Notes: generated by a model from the letters alone, not told the origin. DNA of 64,000 bases from Straminergon stramineum (GCA_963920665.1 OY987265.1:10607001-10671000), one strand, 5' to 3'. Shown: positions 1 to 13,711, numbered from the stretch's first letter. Numbers and translations: made by a program.

Positions 1-3000
1 ATTCTCAAAAAATTAAAAAAATAGCTCTTTAGTAGAATGACTAAGATTCAAAATTCTTCAAATAATTTTGAATCATAATTGTCGACCACAAGATGCATAA
101 AAAATTTCATTTTCAATTTGAATACTCGTATTAATTAATATTACAAGGTTTTATCTTTATCATATACCATGAAGATTCATAACCAATTCATGACTAATCA
201 TGTTAACTCTAGGAAAATTCAAGAGACTACTAACTTTAATTTTATTTCTCAAATTTAAAAAAAAAATCATAAATATGCCTTTATGTATGGTGAATGGAAT
301 ATCTCTTCTACACACAATTGGTTTATGTATCTTAATGTCTACCTTAAAGACAAAAATTGAGTGGGAACAAACCCTTACAGAAGGGGGGCACATACATATA
401 ACTTAAATCTTGTATATAGGTGTGTATAAGAAGTATTTTATAGCACCATGTAAGGACTTTAAAATAAATTCATTTTAAAATATTCTAAAAATATTTCAAA
501 AATATTTTCTTGTATGATTGTTTTGGCCTTATCTTACTTCTAAAAATATATGATTTGGGGGCCTTAGGATTAAAAGGCACTATACAAGTTGAACTCACAT
601 AGTTTTCTTTTTTTGCCAATGCCTTCCTTGAGAAAAGAAATTTTCATAATTCCTTACTAGTATAAAATCTAATTTTTTCTACTTTTTGGTATAAACCTCA
701 AAAGTGTTTGCCATCCAGTCAACAACTCAAGTCTCATATTAACCCTTAATCCCTAAATGTAATGTCTAGAGTCTTTTCTAGAATTGATGACTTGAGGAAA
801 ACCTTTGTAAAGTGTTATTTGGAAGAATATTTTGGAATTAATATACAAAAGAAATTTGTAGATTTTGGATAGTAGATTCCATCTATATAGTTAGATTCAT
901 TAATGTTATCACCAACATTTTTTTATAGTTTTAGAAAGGGAAATTTCAAAATTCCTTCCAAATTCAATTACAAGCAAAATATTATCATTTTTTGAGTATA
1001 TTTTTTTAGAATGGATTCAAAATGAGGTTCTTTTGACATGTTTATTTTAGAAATTTTTATGTTCTTTAAATCTGTGACCTCATTTTTGCAAATCTAGTTT
1101 TGAACTAGAGTCAATGCAATTTTGGCTTGGTCAACCACTTGACATACTTGCACATTTGTAATTTTAGGAAAATATGTACTCTAATAACACCAAATCCAAC
1201 CATCCATACTTGAAGTTAGGCTATTGGTTTCATTTTGCTTGTTTGTTATGTTGAGATCTCCTTGAACTACACGTCCCCTAGTCACAATCTTAGTACCGTT
1301 GGAAAGCCCTTGGCAAAGAAGGGTGCATATGCTTTGTTTCATGGCATTTTGACTCACCAAAGAAAAGATATTGAATTCCAAAATTTTTATGAATTAGAAA
1401 ATTAGAAAATTACTTTAACTCTCATTTTGGTTGTGGCAATGGCATAGGGCACACTAGTTAGATAGGACAACAACTTGATAAAGTATCTCCACAAATTAAA
1501 ATTACATTCATCCAAGAAGTAATAAAGGTGAAACTTAAATTTCAATATATTCTTCGACCCAAAAGTAGTCGTTGGAGCGCTTAGGAGTTAAGGACACTAG
1601 AAGCTTGAGAATTTTTTTGAAAGTCAAACCTTATTTTTTTACATATTTCTTAATTTAAAAAAATTTACAACTGAACTACAAAATGCATCTCAGTCCAATA
1701 AGCTGCATCTATTCCATGTTAAATTTTTGAATTTTTTTAAAATTATAGTTTTTGTGATACTTTAAAGGTAGTATCTTAAAAGCTTTGAATACACTACTTT
1801 TGAATTTTTTCTATCAAATTTTTCTTAGTGTGAACTCAAGGAGTTCATCAATTACACCATCATGATGTTTGTCACTATGATCTATATTTTTTTCAAAATT
1901 TCATAATACCTTAAGCATTTTGTAGTTACTATGATTTTTATACAAAAGCTACACTAAAAAATCATATAAAATTCATTTTAATTTTTTCTATTTACAAAAA
2001 ATAAAGGTAAATTTTAAATATATATAATTCCATGAAAAATCTTGAAATTTTTGAAATTTGTATTTTAATAAAAAGAAATTTAAATTTGGCCACATATAGA
2101 CATGAAATGTTCTTCATAGGTTAATAGCCTAGCATACTTTGAATCCACCTTATCGATAGTTCTAAATATTATTTCTTCAAAAAATCAAACACTCTAAGAA
2201 TATTCATTTTAGACCTTCCAACATTTGAGTCCTAGTAGACAAAAATAATTCCATGCATTAAATGAAGCTATTGATGCTTATAGAAGCAATTTCTAATACA
2301 TAGCCAATATCTTCAATTTTGTCACAATATTTGTATACAAGCATAGCCAAAAGGTTATATCCCTTAGATTGATTTCAAACTTGAATAAATAAAAAATACT
2401 TGTAGATCACAAGACCATAGTGTTTGAAGTTGCTAAAGAATTCTTTAGGTAAAATAGTATTTATACTAGCAATTTGTATATTTTCATTTGTAGCACCAAG
2501 CTATTACACTAATTAAAAGTTATGAATATGAAAATATGATTAGAAAGTAGAAATTGGACATATTGAGAAATATCAACTCAATATTCAAGGGACTTCTATT
2601 AGAAAGGTGGTTGCAAAGTAAGAATAGAGTGTAAGATTTAGTCATACAAGCGTTGGGCTTATTGGCCCTAATGGTTCAAAGTTAGATTGGTAGCACTAAA
2701 GTTAATTCAAAATTAAGCTTTAGGTTGTAGTATGATGTTTATAGAGTCCATTTGTGAATTTTGAGCAACTTTTGGATATTCTAAGATTGGGGTGCACAAC
2801 ATTTCTTTCAAGCAACATGAATAAAGCCATGAAAATTTTAAGCTACTTACCACATGTGTATCTCTATAATTTTAAAGACACTATGAATTTAAGCTTTGCC
2901 CATCTTTTTGTATGTCCTTTCATCTAAGGAAACTAACTCTTTCAAATTAATTGCTTTCATCTTAAATGCATAATAGGGTGTTTGAAGTTTATTCAATTAT

Positions 3001-4284
3001 ATTATATCTTCTTTTTTTGCATCAAAATAAATTAATCAAATGTTGTAAATTAATAAATATTTTTTTAAAATTTTAAAATTTTAAAAAACAAGAAAAATTA
3101 TATAATAAAAAACTTACCAATTCATAAATTCATAGAATTGTAAATATAGATTAATATACAAATAGAAAGCACAAAAAACTATATCACCTTATAACCACTA
3201 CTACCAAAACATTTTACCATCCAAAGAATTTTCAACATCTAACACAATAATTTTATAATCTACTAGTCTAAAAAGTTTATTTTCTTAAATTTAGTTCAAA
3301 ATTTATCTAATTATTTATTCAAGGGTCATAATGATGTTCCACATATTAGTGGTTCTCAATAAATGCCTCTAGAAGTACTAAAAGCCTTTATTTGTACCAA
3401 CACCTAAATAAAGTAGAAAAGAAGCCTGTACTAACATTTTTGAGTAATATTAGTGGCATGGATTCATCATTCCTATATGAGCACATAATATAAGCATATA
3501 AAGTTTGTATTTAGATTGTATAAATTCAAATTTGACATCATTATAAATTGAATTTAAACTTCAAGAAAAAATTCATTATAGAGGGACAATGAAAAAGAAG
3601 TAGTTGGGATTCATATGAGCAAATGACATGATTGTTCATGTTAAACTTGAAAGGCTACAAAAAATCATTATTTTTTACATGTTTTATATGGAGTAAAGGT
3701 TTAGAGGACCAAACTATGAACCAATATTTGTTTTACAAGTTGAAATCTTGAAAACTCTTCTTACAAATTCCCAATTTCTTAATTTTCAAATTCAAAAATT
3801 CAAAAATACTTAATTACAAAATTGATTCATTGGTTCATTTTTTCATGTTTTAAACTTATAGACACTTTTAGACATTTAAATTAATTCATAATAGACACTT
3901 GCTCCATTATAAACATTGAATATGTTTAATTTAATCTCATTTGCAAGGATCATTATAACGAAATAGACTTGGTTATCATTTTTTAATATTTTAATACACT
4001 ACCACTATAGAAAAAAAGTTACTAAGGAGTATAGTTGACTACTACTATATCAAGTGGTTAAGGGTGACAAAAAAATCTAATAATAGATGCCAAAATTCAT
4101 TATATAATATTAATTTCAAAAAATTATATATATGTAAAATAAGTTTTTTATTTTTAAGCATATGTCAAATCACGTTTCCAAGCTTTAAGTAATTGTTCAA
4201 CAAGTTTTTGAGCTTGAATTAATTGTTTGATAAGAAAGTCCAAGCTTGACCACCGTTTACGTAGTTGTATTCAAATTGGCAATT

Positions 4285-5860
4285 TGGAGACAACTACATC
4301 ATCATTCAACCACACATGATATAAGTGGGATAAATGTATGCATCATAATTTAGTTAGATGTGATGCAACTCAAACCTTTATGTTATTTAGTGATCCACTT
4401 CACTTCATTGTTTGATACATCTTCACACTTCAATTTGTTGTTTTATAGTGAATGCCAACTCTGTGTACGATTTTGATAGAAGTTGGACCCAATGTTCAGG
4501 AAGTTTTTTGAGTTTCACCGGCTATTTTCTTTCAATTCCCAAATTGAATTGGTTTTTCAAGTATAGATTCCAGTTACTTTTTCTACTTTCCATTCAAAAT
4601 CCATTTTTTTTGTTTTTTTCCACAAATTTTTAGCTAATGTTATCAAATTGCAACTAGTTTTTTTACCAATTCCATCAGCTAACTTTGAACTAGCTACTAG
4701 TTCTTCCTAGACATTGGTTGGACCTATATTGTCATTAATTATCCACAAGAAGACCACTACATCATTCAATCACCCATATAAAGGTGGTACATACATGTGT
4801 CAACACTTAAGTAGGTGTAATGGAGCTCAAACATTTAAGTAATCTAGTAAGGCACTTGAATGAGTTTTCTTTTCTTCAACATGGTGACATAGCATCTAAC
4901 ATGACATCTCCAACTAAGAGTAGAACCCTTGTTTATCTAGTATAGTCAACTTTACTTGAGGTCGCCTTTACCAACATGTAGTTGCCCTTTGGCTTCAACC
5001 ACAAGTTGCCCACATTGTTGCCATCTACACCCCATGCCTATAGTTGCCTTAAATGATGTGTTCTAAGCCTTGCACATCACTAACAATAGCGTGCCACAAA
5101 TAACAATAATAGTTACTACAAGTTAAAATTCAAATGGTAGTATACTATTTTTACACTCGTGTGTAGTATACTAGACCAAAGTTTAATTTGATTTGCTACA
5201 TGATACAACAATACAACACCTAAACCAAAAATAATGTCAAACAAAACTACCCTAACTTCAATTATTTGTTTGCCACACATTTCTAAGCTTCAATTAGTTG
5301 TACAATACAACAAGAAATACCCACTCAAATCCCATGCCAAAATTTGACAGTAGTTGCATCCATACTATGAATCCTAAGAAAACCACTAACGTACATCATC
5401 ATTCAATCACCCCAATAATGGTGGTACATGTATATAAGTTATCACTTTAGGTAGGTGTGGTAGAGTTCAAACCTCTACATCAACTAATAAAGCACTTGAA
5501 ATAGTCGTTTCACATGTTTACAAACTTCAATTCATTGGATAGGAAATGCCAATTCAGTCAAACTATAGTGTAAACTAATTATGACAACAATTGCACCCAT
5601 AATGATTGACAAGAAGGCCAACTCAAACCACTATGTAAAATTTTGAGGGTAGTTGTACCTATAATTACTATCAATAATGATCAGCCAGAAGGCTAATTCA
5701 AACCAATATATAAGGTTTTGGCAGTAGTTGATACACCTATATTATCAATAATGATCGACAAGAGGGCTACTACATCAACATTAAATCACCCAAATTTAGG
5801 TTGGTGTAATGTAGCCCTACCTTTAAATTATCCAAAGAGGTAGTACATTAGAGTTGGATA
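4285..5860 (+). repeat. four degenerate copies of a ~120-bp block
   Basis: Related blocks begin near 4285, 4745, 5385 and 5755. Each runs from 'actacatcatcattcaatc'-like sequence through 'ggtggtacat', then 'gtaggtgtaatggagctcaaac', then 'aagcacttga' or its equivalent. The same order is kept in each block with about 20-30% divergence, and the spacing is irregular (about 460, 640 and 370 bp). This looks like an old tandem array, or subrepeats of one element, broken up by decay. No coding content is recognised. Confidence 0.6.
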
Positions 5861-5987
5861 TTCTAGACAATTATTTTGTGATTTTTTGTCAAATTGTTTC
5901 ACATCCAATCCATTGGACCTAACTTGCACAAACTCTAGATTTTTGACTTTTACAAATGAATTTAAGCACTTATCCCCTTACTTTGTA

Positions 5988-6068
5988 CTCCCTCCATTTG
6001 AAAATAGTGTATCCATTCTTAGTGCAATCACCATTGAGAATGAATTCACTTTTTTCAAACAAAGGGAG
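5988..6068. mobile_element. Stowaway-like MITE (81 bp)
   Basis: The element starts ctccctccatttgaaaa and ends with its near inverse complement (ttttcaaacaaagggag), and it is flanked by TA on both sides. The CTCCCTCC terminus plus a TA target duplication is the signature of Stowaway MITEs of the Tc1/mariner superfamily. It is very short and has no coding capacity, so it would depend on a transposase elsewhere. It lies in the last part of the repeat block before the RNF216-like gene. Confidence 0.75.
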
Positions 6069-6380
6069 TAGTTGGTTAATTTTAAATTTTTTAACCTCTC
6101 CTAGCTAGTTCAAGATCCAGGATTCTTAGCATGAATTCAAATTTTCCAAATTTAATTACCCTATAGTAAATAACTAGTTCCTTAATTATCCTGGTGGTGA
6201 AAAGATTAGGGGCTTACACCCCTAATCCCCAAGTTGTATAGTAGGTACCTAGCCCCAGCTATAATCTTTTGGGTTGGTGAAGGACGAATAGGACCTTCAA
6301 TTACAGCTGTTCACGAATGTTTGTAAATGGAACAGAACTTCTTCTTTCAAAAGCTTTTTAATTATGAAGATGTCCTAATA

Positions 6381-7902
6381 TAGAAAATATCGAACATCAT
6401 CCCGGACCGTACATCCTTCTCCTACGAAGCTGAGCCGTCGATCGGATGACATGAACGGCCTGGATCACTTCTCTCTCGACACCAAGGACGGAAACCAAGG
6501 GAAGTCGGAGAAGGACGACGAGCAGGGCCTGTGTAGAGCAAGCTTCACAAAGAATCAGCCGTGCCGTGTGTTTTTAAGGCCCAGTCTGTCTTTGCGGACT
6601 CTCGAATGCTCTTCAATGTGCCCTGAGCTTCCCAGCAAGCCCAAAATTCTCGTCCTTAGTGCGGTATTGCTCCCGTTCTCAGTTTTATTTCTGTTCTTTC
6701 TCCTTGCCTCGCTCGTTGTTGTCGATTGCAAGTTCACCTTGCATTGAGCGCGAAGCTGCTGCAATTGTTATTTTTGGTGCGTCTCTCGTAGCGAAAATCG
6801 TATTTGATTGCGTTCGTGTTGTTGTCAGAGTTGGAGGTTTCATGTCTCTGTGTCAGTTGGCGGGGCGCTTGAATCGAGGAGGATGCGTGCATGGCGTTTT
6901 TGCAACTTTTTAAAAGCTTTTAAAGTTTCCTTTTTCTGCTTCTTTACAATGTGCGAGATTTTATGTGACGGTGGAGCTTTGTTTTGCTGAATTACGGCAA
7001 CGGGCTTGGCTGCTTAGTTTTCTCTTGGTTTCTTCTGAGCTGTTTGCCGTTTATGTTCTACAGCTGCTTTGCAACACTTATTCCGTTCTTTGAAGAAATT
7101 TCCCTTTTTCTCAAGAAATCCTCCCTTGTCGAAGGGGCTTTGTTTTTGGTGAATTACGGCAGTTTGGAGTAGCTGCTTGTGATTCTGCTTGTAGTTCTGC
7201 TGTTTTAGGTTTCTTTGATTTCTCTTCTGTAGTTTCGTGGCTGATTCTTGGTCCCGCGTTGGCAATCTTCTTAAATCGTTCCTCGTTGTTCAATTAGTGC
7301 GTCTAACTAATTTATATCGTCTGTATCTGCTAGAATGAAATTTGTTTCGAAAATTTTAATGATTTCAGGGAAAAGCACATACTCGCGCTTCCTCTCTTAG
7401 TGTCCACTAAACGAATAGAATGATTCGTAGTAGGAAAATGCAGTGTAAAACAATTAGTGTCTCGCACTAATTGAATTAACTTGTGTAGTGTGCGAAGAGG
7501 TGATGATACTGTTGTTTCTTTGGTTTTCGAGCTATCTTCTGTTTTAGGTTTCCTTGATTTCTATCGTGTATATGTTGTTTCGAATTCTGTTGGCGACCAA
7601 CTCTTTTGTGCCTTATTGTCGATCTTTTGTAATTTTTCCTTATTCGAAATTATCGTTGGGATCGTTTGGTTTGGGGTGCTAATGTACTTGTTTGCAAGAG
7701 CGCTAATATTGTTTTCTTGTGCTGATAATGATATGTTGCAGAGTTTTTTTGTACGTCTATCAATGAGTGTCGACAGGAGGGAACCGGCATTTTCGAGTGG
7801 ATCACATCAACCACTTGAATGACCCCAAAGTTTTAGGTACTTCTGCATTGGCAAATACGTTATTTTCTATTGGTTGTTTTAGCCTTCAAGATTGCGGTCA
7901 GG
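6381..7902 (+). promoter_or_regulatory. promoter and 5' leader of the RNF216-like gene
   Basis: CpG and GC content rise sharply at about 6380 and stay high up to the start codon at 7903. The stretch is pyrimidine-rich and T-rich with many short frames in both strands, none with recognisable protein content. It probably contains the promoter, a transcribed leader and possibly one or more leader introns. A frame beginning with ATG at 6451 runs for under 100 codons and shows no domain; I treat it as leader or uORF. The transcription start cannot be placed. Confidence 0.5.
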
Positions 7903-10900
7903 ATGGTGGGAGGCGGGTTGGGGGAAAGGGAAAGACGCAATGGAAAGGCTCCGATGAAGCTTGGAGATGAATCCTCTACGGGTGCAGTCATCACATTGTC
8001 GGATTCAGATTCTGTCGGGAGTACCGACGCCGTTCAAAGTAGGCGTGATGCGATGTCGAAGTCGGCAGCGATTGACCTTATATCTGAAAGACAAAATCAG
8101 CAGGTTCTTGACAAAGAATTGTCGAGACTTCTCGCAATATTTCCGAATGCAAGCCCGCGTATAGCTGCTGCAGATTTGGCATCGCAGTTGAAGAAAACCT
8201 CACCGGGGAAGGCTTTGGAGAGGATTATTCACCGATATATGGAGCATGGCGTGCCGAAGGCAGAGCAAGTACCACATGAAGGACCAAAGCCTGGTATGTT
8301 AATTTCGAGAAATACAGAACCCGAGGTTGCGAATATTTTGTGAACTTGCTACAAGTCTGTCCATCATGATTATTTTTTTCTTTCCTGTGAAATATCTCGA
8401 GTGTTCGTGCTCTCTCGTTCCTCATGCATAGAATCGACCTTGGTTCTAACAGTGATAGATTATTGATGTGGCAAATTCTTCCGTCGTGAATCGTGCTCAT
8501 CGTTTTGTCTGGTTCCCGCTTGGGTCGCAGATCCTCCTCAAGCGATTGAGAAGCCAATGGACGTCTTCGCGAGGCCAAACGTGCATAGGGTTGGAACCAG
8601 TAATCATGGGGAGCGGCAGGTGGACTTTGGTTATGAGGTTTTACCTCCAGAAATAAAAGCTAACTATAATCTTTGGAGTCATTATACGTTGGCGAAAGAA
8701 TTCCCCCGATACCCCATCCCGGAGCTGAAAAGAGTGTTGCACGAGAACAATAGTTGGTTTGCTCCAAGCTACAAAGCAATTAGCTCCGATTACACAGCTG
8801 CCCTCGAAGCAGAACTAAATGGTATGACTTTGGGGATTTGGGTACAGTCGTTCAGTTTTGCATATGCCAAGTTATCATTATTCTCATTCCTCACTACTTC
8901 GTCAAGGCAGTGACGTTCAAGTGCGCCGTTCTGTTGTCCCGGTAGGCAGGGTACTTTTCCTGTCGGGAACTCTGTAAATCATCTAGGGCATCTGTTTCAA
9001 ATCATCTATTTACTAATACTGACCAACAATCGTGCAAGTAATCACGTGAGGTGTCTAGGTTGTTGCAACATGTGCTTCTTCGGTGTTTCTTGCTCTAACG
9101 ACAGAAGTCCCACACTACTCACTTATTGAGTGTAACAGGGCAGGGCAGAAGACGAGGGAGGCGACAAGGGTATCCCAAACTCAATATTCGACCTCGTGAT
9201 TCAACACCTAAGCCACAAGAGCCATGCTATATCTTTGAGAGAGAGCTGCAAAGTATCCAGAATGCTTCAGCAGAAGGTGCAAAACTGGTTACAGAGGAGT
9301 TGAAGTTAGATACTGGTCCTCAGTGTGGGACCCACATGGATGCCTGTGAGGGTGAGACATCTGCAGACATTGAGTGTGGGTGTTGCTGTTCAGATTACCG
9401 ATTTGAAGAAATGGTCCAGGTAAAACCCCTTTTACAAGTTAAATGTACCGTGCATTTTAGCCTCATCTCATTTGTGGTTCCTGGATGGTGTATGTGTAAC
9501 ACAATGCATGTTGCCACTCTCGCATCTTGAAATTTGGATTCTTAGGTTTGAAGGCTCTTGTAGTGTGCAGAGGGGCACCTTTTTTGCTTCACATGTTTGC
9601 GGCGTAGAATAGAGGAGTCTACTTTCGGTGGATCGCAAGCATCCAATTCGCTTCCTTGCATGGATACAAGTGGCTGTGAAGAATCTTTCCCTTGGTCTGA
9701 GGTACTATGAGCTTGACATTCAATCAAATTGTCACTATTTCTATTTGTCTCCAAAGACATACCCAACCTGGAAAACGCATTTCATCTGTGTTTGTGTCTA
9801 ATACATATTTGCAGGTGAAACGAGCCTTACCTCCTGATGTGTTTGCCAAGTATGAGCAACGTCAAGCTGAGGACGCAGTCGTGCAGGCAAAAATCGTGGG
9901 ATTGGTGAGTTTGAAGTCTTGTGATATATCTATCTTCTTACATGTGCTTGATAAGTCTACAACACAACATACATTTCATCTCCTTTGCTGTTTTCTAAAT
10001 CTGGAATTTGGTATTAACAACTTCCAATGATCATTCACAGGTTTATTGCCCATTTTGTAACACGCCGTGGGAAGTAGATCCTGATTTGAGAGTCTTGGAG
10101 TGTGCGAATGAAAGTTGTCGGAAGGTAAGTTGAGTTAGTAATGTAAGAGGGCTGATGATTGAAAGACTTTTGACTCAGACAATGAAATTGCCCCATTTTC
10201 CTTTGAATAGTATCAATGCAGTGATATTATTATTATTTTTTTGCAATTAGTTATGTTGTCAAAAGATTTACGTGTGGTTGCCAACAGGCATCCTGTGTTC
10301 TTTGCAGAGAGCCAAGTCACCTCCCATTACGATGTGAAGAGGTTGAAAAGGTATGTCATCACAGAATGTCTTCATAGTCAGTATTGGTATTGGTGTATGT
10401 CACTAAATTTCTGATATTTGAGATATCTATGAGATCTCTTCTTCTGAAACTCTCTTTATCATTTTAAACTATCAAGCAAACTAATCTTTCTCTCTACGCA
10501 TTGAAATTCTGATCATTTGTTGTGTTTTTTCTTTACAATGCAGAAGTCAGAGACTTCTATGAGGAGGAGCATTGAAGAGGTAATCAGATCGGTACTTTCT
10601 ACATGGCATGCTGATTTATGGAAACTTGTCAGCCAACATTATGCATGCTAGCGCTCATGAACAACCCTTTCTTTATCTGATACCCGTATATAGTGTTGTC
10701 TAAGAGACATTGCTTGCTTGCCAATTGTATCGTGTCAGAACTACTTGTTTACTATTCATATTATTTAGTAAAATTTTGTTCTTTGCTCTGCAGCGCATGA
10801 CCAAAGCTCTCTTAAGAGTATGCTCAGCTTGCAAAGCAGAGTTATTGAAAAGTGATGGTTGTAACAAGGTGCGTGAGACATGGTAGCTTGTCTTTCAGTT

Positions 10901-12065
10901 TTCCTTCTTGAATCTTTTAGTTATATTTATTTGTTCCCGTCAAATGGATAAGTACGTGGGTTTAAAATGGAAATTTTAATTGTTTTTACTTTTCGGTGCA
11001 TGTGTTATTTCAATGATTCCAGATTTGATTTATTAGACCAATTAGCATTGCCGCAGAAGCAGTAGGGTCCGCAATTTGGTTTTCAAACTCAAGTTCTTAA
11101 CAAACTCCATCTATCTTATTTTATTTTCTCATGTGGGATTGCCTCTCAGGTTACATGTAGGTGTGGCCAAACTATGTGTTATGTGTGCCGACAGCCCATT
11201 GCCCCTAATTATCAACACTTCTGTCAGGTATTTTCGTCCCTTCTTGCATTCTCTTTTTCTACTTATTCTTGCACGTGTGCATATGGATACCGCCTCCTGA
11301 GTATTACAGGAGGCGGTTTTAGGGTATAGGGTTCTTGCACGTGTGCATCTGGGTGACTTTAGGAATTTAGTGTATCAGCTGCTTGATTTCTTTAGGCATT
11401 TATTGTAGCAGCTGGTATATTAGCATACGTGTATCAGCTGGTTGAATTCTGCAGGCTTATAAATGAATGGATTATGTATAGGGTAGTAAATTTTTCATGA
11501 AATATGTGGTGGTTTGTGTAAATTTGTTTAATCTGAAGCTGGAGGTGCTTGTTTGGGGTGTGGTTGCAGCATGTAAGGCCTGGTCCGAAAAAGCCCTGCA
11601 CTGTATGCAAGAAATGTAGCCTCTGGGAAGAGGTGCGTCTGGGGGCTTCTCTTCTAGGCGTTTGACACTGCGCATATGTTTAAATCTCTTTTCTGATTAT
11701 ATTTCAGTCGTGATCAGTGTGCCAGTTTCTAAGAAACTATCATCCTTTTTCTCTAAAGCAGACCCAGTTCTTGAGGATAAAGGATTTATCCCCCTACTAA
11801 TCGCAATTTTTATTAATGCTGCATGTTGGGTTGGCAGGAAGAGGAAGATGAAGTTGTCAAAGCAGCAAGAGAGGCCGCAATGAAGGAGTTAGCACAGGAT
11901 GATCCAAACCTGCTCAAGCGGACAATTGGACCTAAGCTGGAGAAAGCACCCAAAAAGAAACAGAGACCTCCACCTATTCCAGCTATTCCATTTCGACCCC
12001 CGCCTCCTGAGTATTACAACATGGCAGCTCAGGCCATGGTTCATGTTGCAGACCAAATGATGTAG
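7903..12065 (+). CDS. RNF216/TRIAD3-type RBR E3 ubiquitin ligase
   Basis: Twelve exons: 7903-8293, 8531-8821, 9139-9419, 9564-9701, 9815-9904, 10041-10124, 10288-10350, 10544-10579, 10794-10868, 11150-11227, 11570-11632, 11838-12065. Every GT-AG junction keeps frame, giving 605 aa. Residues 1-300 are a helical, RNF216-like N-terminus. RING1 begins about residue 307 (CGCC, then CAEGHLFCFTCL). The IBR lies at about 400-446 (YCPFC, CANESC, CVLC). RING2 is at 468-530, with DGCNKVTCRCG giving the probable catalytic Cys486, then MCYVCR and the family-specific tail CTVCKKCSLWE. The last 75 residues are Lys/Pro-rich. RBR ligases pass ubiquitin from E2 to the RING2 cysteine and then to substrate; human RNF216 belongs to this class. 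The substrate is unknown. First in-frame ATG chosen; the leader is long. Confidence 0.93.
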
Positions 12066-13334
12066 ATGCACTATACTATCGTTTTCTGAAGATATGATTG
12101 GAATTGATTTATATATTTCAATGAAGAGGAACGTATTTTCGGTTGAAAGTAGGCACCTTCGCTCGTGTGGGGGGAGTAGTTGGACAAACCAATGATAGCT
12201 ACATTTCTTATTGGGGAGGTATATTGAAATACCTCATTTCACCCCCATTTCACCCCCACTGGAAGTTTTGATAGAGAGAGAGAGAGGCGAGCGGAATAAT
12301 CTCCTGCGAAATGATTTTCATCGAGGACATTCTTCAAACGTTGTCTGTTCAAAATAGTTCGAAGGAATTCGTTCAGGTTGTTTCCACGGCTTTCCTACAG
12401 AGTTTTACATAATTTGATGTACAGAGGTTCGTTTTGTTGCAAGAAACAGGATTCGGTGTCAAAGTTTTTCGTTTCCTGACCTACTCCATGCTATACTAAA
12501 TATTGCTCAGATGGATGCTTTTCTTTGCTTCTCCAGTTTGTTTGAACCTGGAAGGATGTGGCCCCCCGACCAAGGTAGTAATCAAAATACTTTAATTATT
12601 GGACCAATAAATGCATTCTTTGTTTCTACAAGAGTGAAGATCTTTTAGGTCTGCAACATCCTTCCTTACAAGGTTAACCTGATGTCTGAAACATGACATT
12701 CTTGGATATCTTGGAAAATACAATTGCCATACCTCAAGTATTTCTATGCCTTTGTTATTGTTTTCAGACCAAATTTAAGGTAGTTTGGTCAAAGAGGTTG
12801 TGGTTTATTGGAGTTCATTGATTTGTCCTAGTAATGTGTGTGATACTCATTTACCAAAGTCACACATGTAATCTTGAAGGGATATGTCTATAACCACAAA
12901 AAAAAATTGCACGATCCCTAATGTACAATCCTTATACTTTGTAGGTTCCTATGTTGTAACTATTCATTCTTGAAATTTTTCATTTTTGTTTTTCAACAAT
13001 GAAATCATATGTCATCTATAAGTAGGAAAAAAATCTTTAGATTATTTTGTGAAAATTTGAAATTATTGTGATTTCCTTTAGGAAAAAGTGAGGAAAATTC
13101 ATATCAAATGAAAAATTAGCTCAAAAAATCTGAAAATTTCTCAAAGTAGGTGTGCATGACAATGTAGAATATCATAGAGTAAAAACATTTATTGGGCCTT
13201 TCTATGATTAGAAAATTTTTAGACTATGGTAATAGGCCCAAAGTTCAAATTGCAATGAAGTATTCAATTTTAGGATTTATTTTCAAATTTCCAAGTTGGT
13301 GTAGAAATTACACTTTATTATTTTCATTTTCTTA
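12066..13334. other. 3' flank of RNF216-like gene, then A/T-rich repeats
   Basis: The first ~500 bp keep moderate GC and probably hold the 3' UTR. From about 12600 the sequence turns A/T-rich and CpG-poor like the other repeat deserts. No coding frame, RNA gene or clear terminal repeat is seen in it. Confidence 0.55.
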
Positions 13335-13711
13335 TAGTAGAACCTCTCTGAAGTAATAGGGCCCAGACCCCTACCAATATTACAATAGAGAGGTTTATTG
13401 ATTTAGAGAGGGTCTATGCATTCAAGACTTTGTACAGAGGAGCTCCCGAAGATGTACAAGTGGCACATCTTGAAGAAAAGGACTTTGTCATGACCAAAAA
13501 GCTTATTCAAAAGCCTATTTTAGCTTTTTTTTTTCTTCCTTGGTTGGCTCTCATTTAGTACAACTACTTATTATATTCTCTAAGCTAGACCATTCTATTA
13601 GAGAGGTTTATTGGCTAAATCTATAAACCTATATCTTGTTATATTATATAGAGTATTAACAAGAAATACTCTAGAGTTATAGAATATCGACCTAGTAGAG
13701 AAGTTGTACTC
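13335..13711. mobile_element. pogo-like (Emigrant/Lemi-type) MITE, ~377 bp
   Basis: The left end reads tagtagaacctctctgaagt and the right end is its imperfect inverse complement (agagaagttgtactc), with TA on both sides. A terminus of the form CAGTAGAACCTCT(A)TAAATTAATA with a TA target duplication is known for the plant Emigrant/Lemi1 group of pogo-like elements. The motif agagaggtttattg recurs inside near 13388 and 13602. There is no transposase frame. The middle carries a less A/T-rich stretch (about 13420-13500) that may be captured or remnant sequence. Confidence 0.55.

Larger units (their letters stand above)
1..6380. other. A/T-rich decayed repeat region, no gene seen
   Basis: No reading frame here looks coding: frames are short, interrupted and A/T-biased. 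CpG is almost absent while TpG and CpA are common, which fits old cytosine-methylated transposon DNA. Two structured pieces inside are listed separately: a family of related blocks at 4.3-5.9 kb and a small Stowaway-like element at 5988-6068. A short perfect inverted repeat (gattagggg/cccctaatc) lies near 6204-6227. CpG content returns abruptly from about 6380. Confidence 0.75.

Noticed and set aside
1181..1381. Small minus-strand frame in the left repeat block
   Set aside because: Length and composition are those expected by chance in A/T-rich DNA, with no motif or promoter context.
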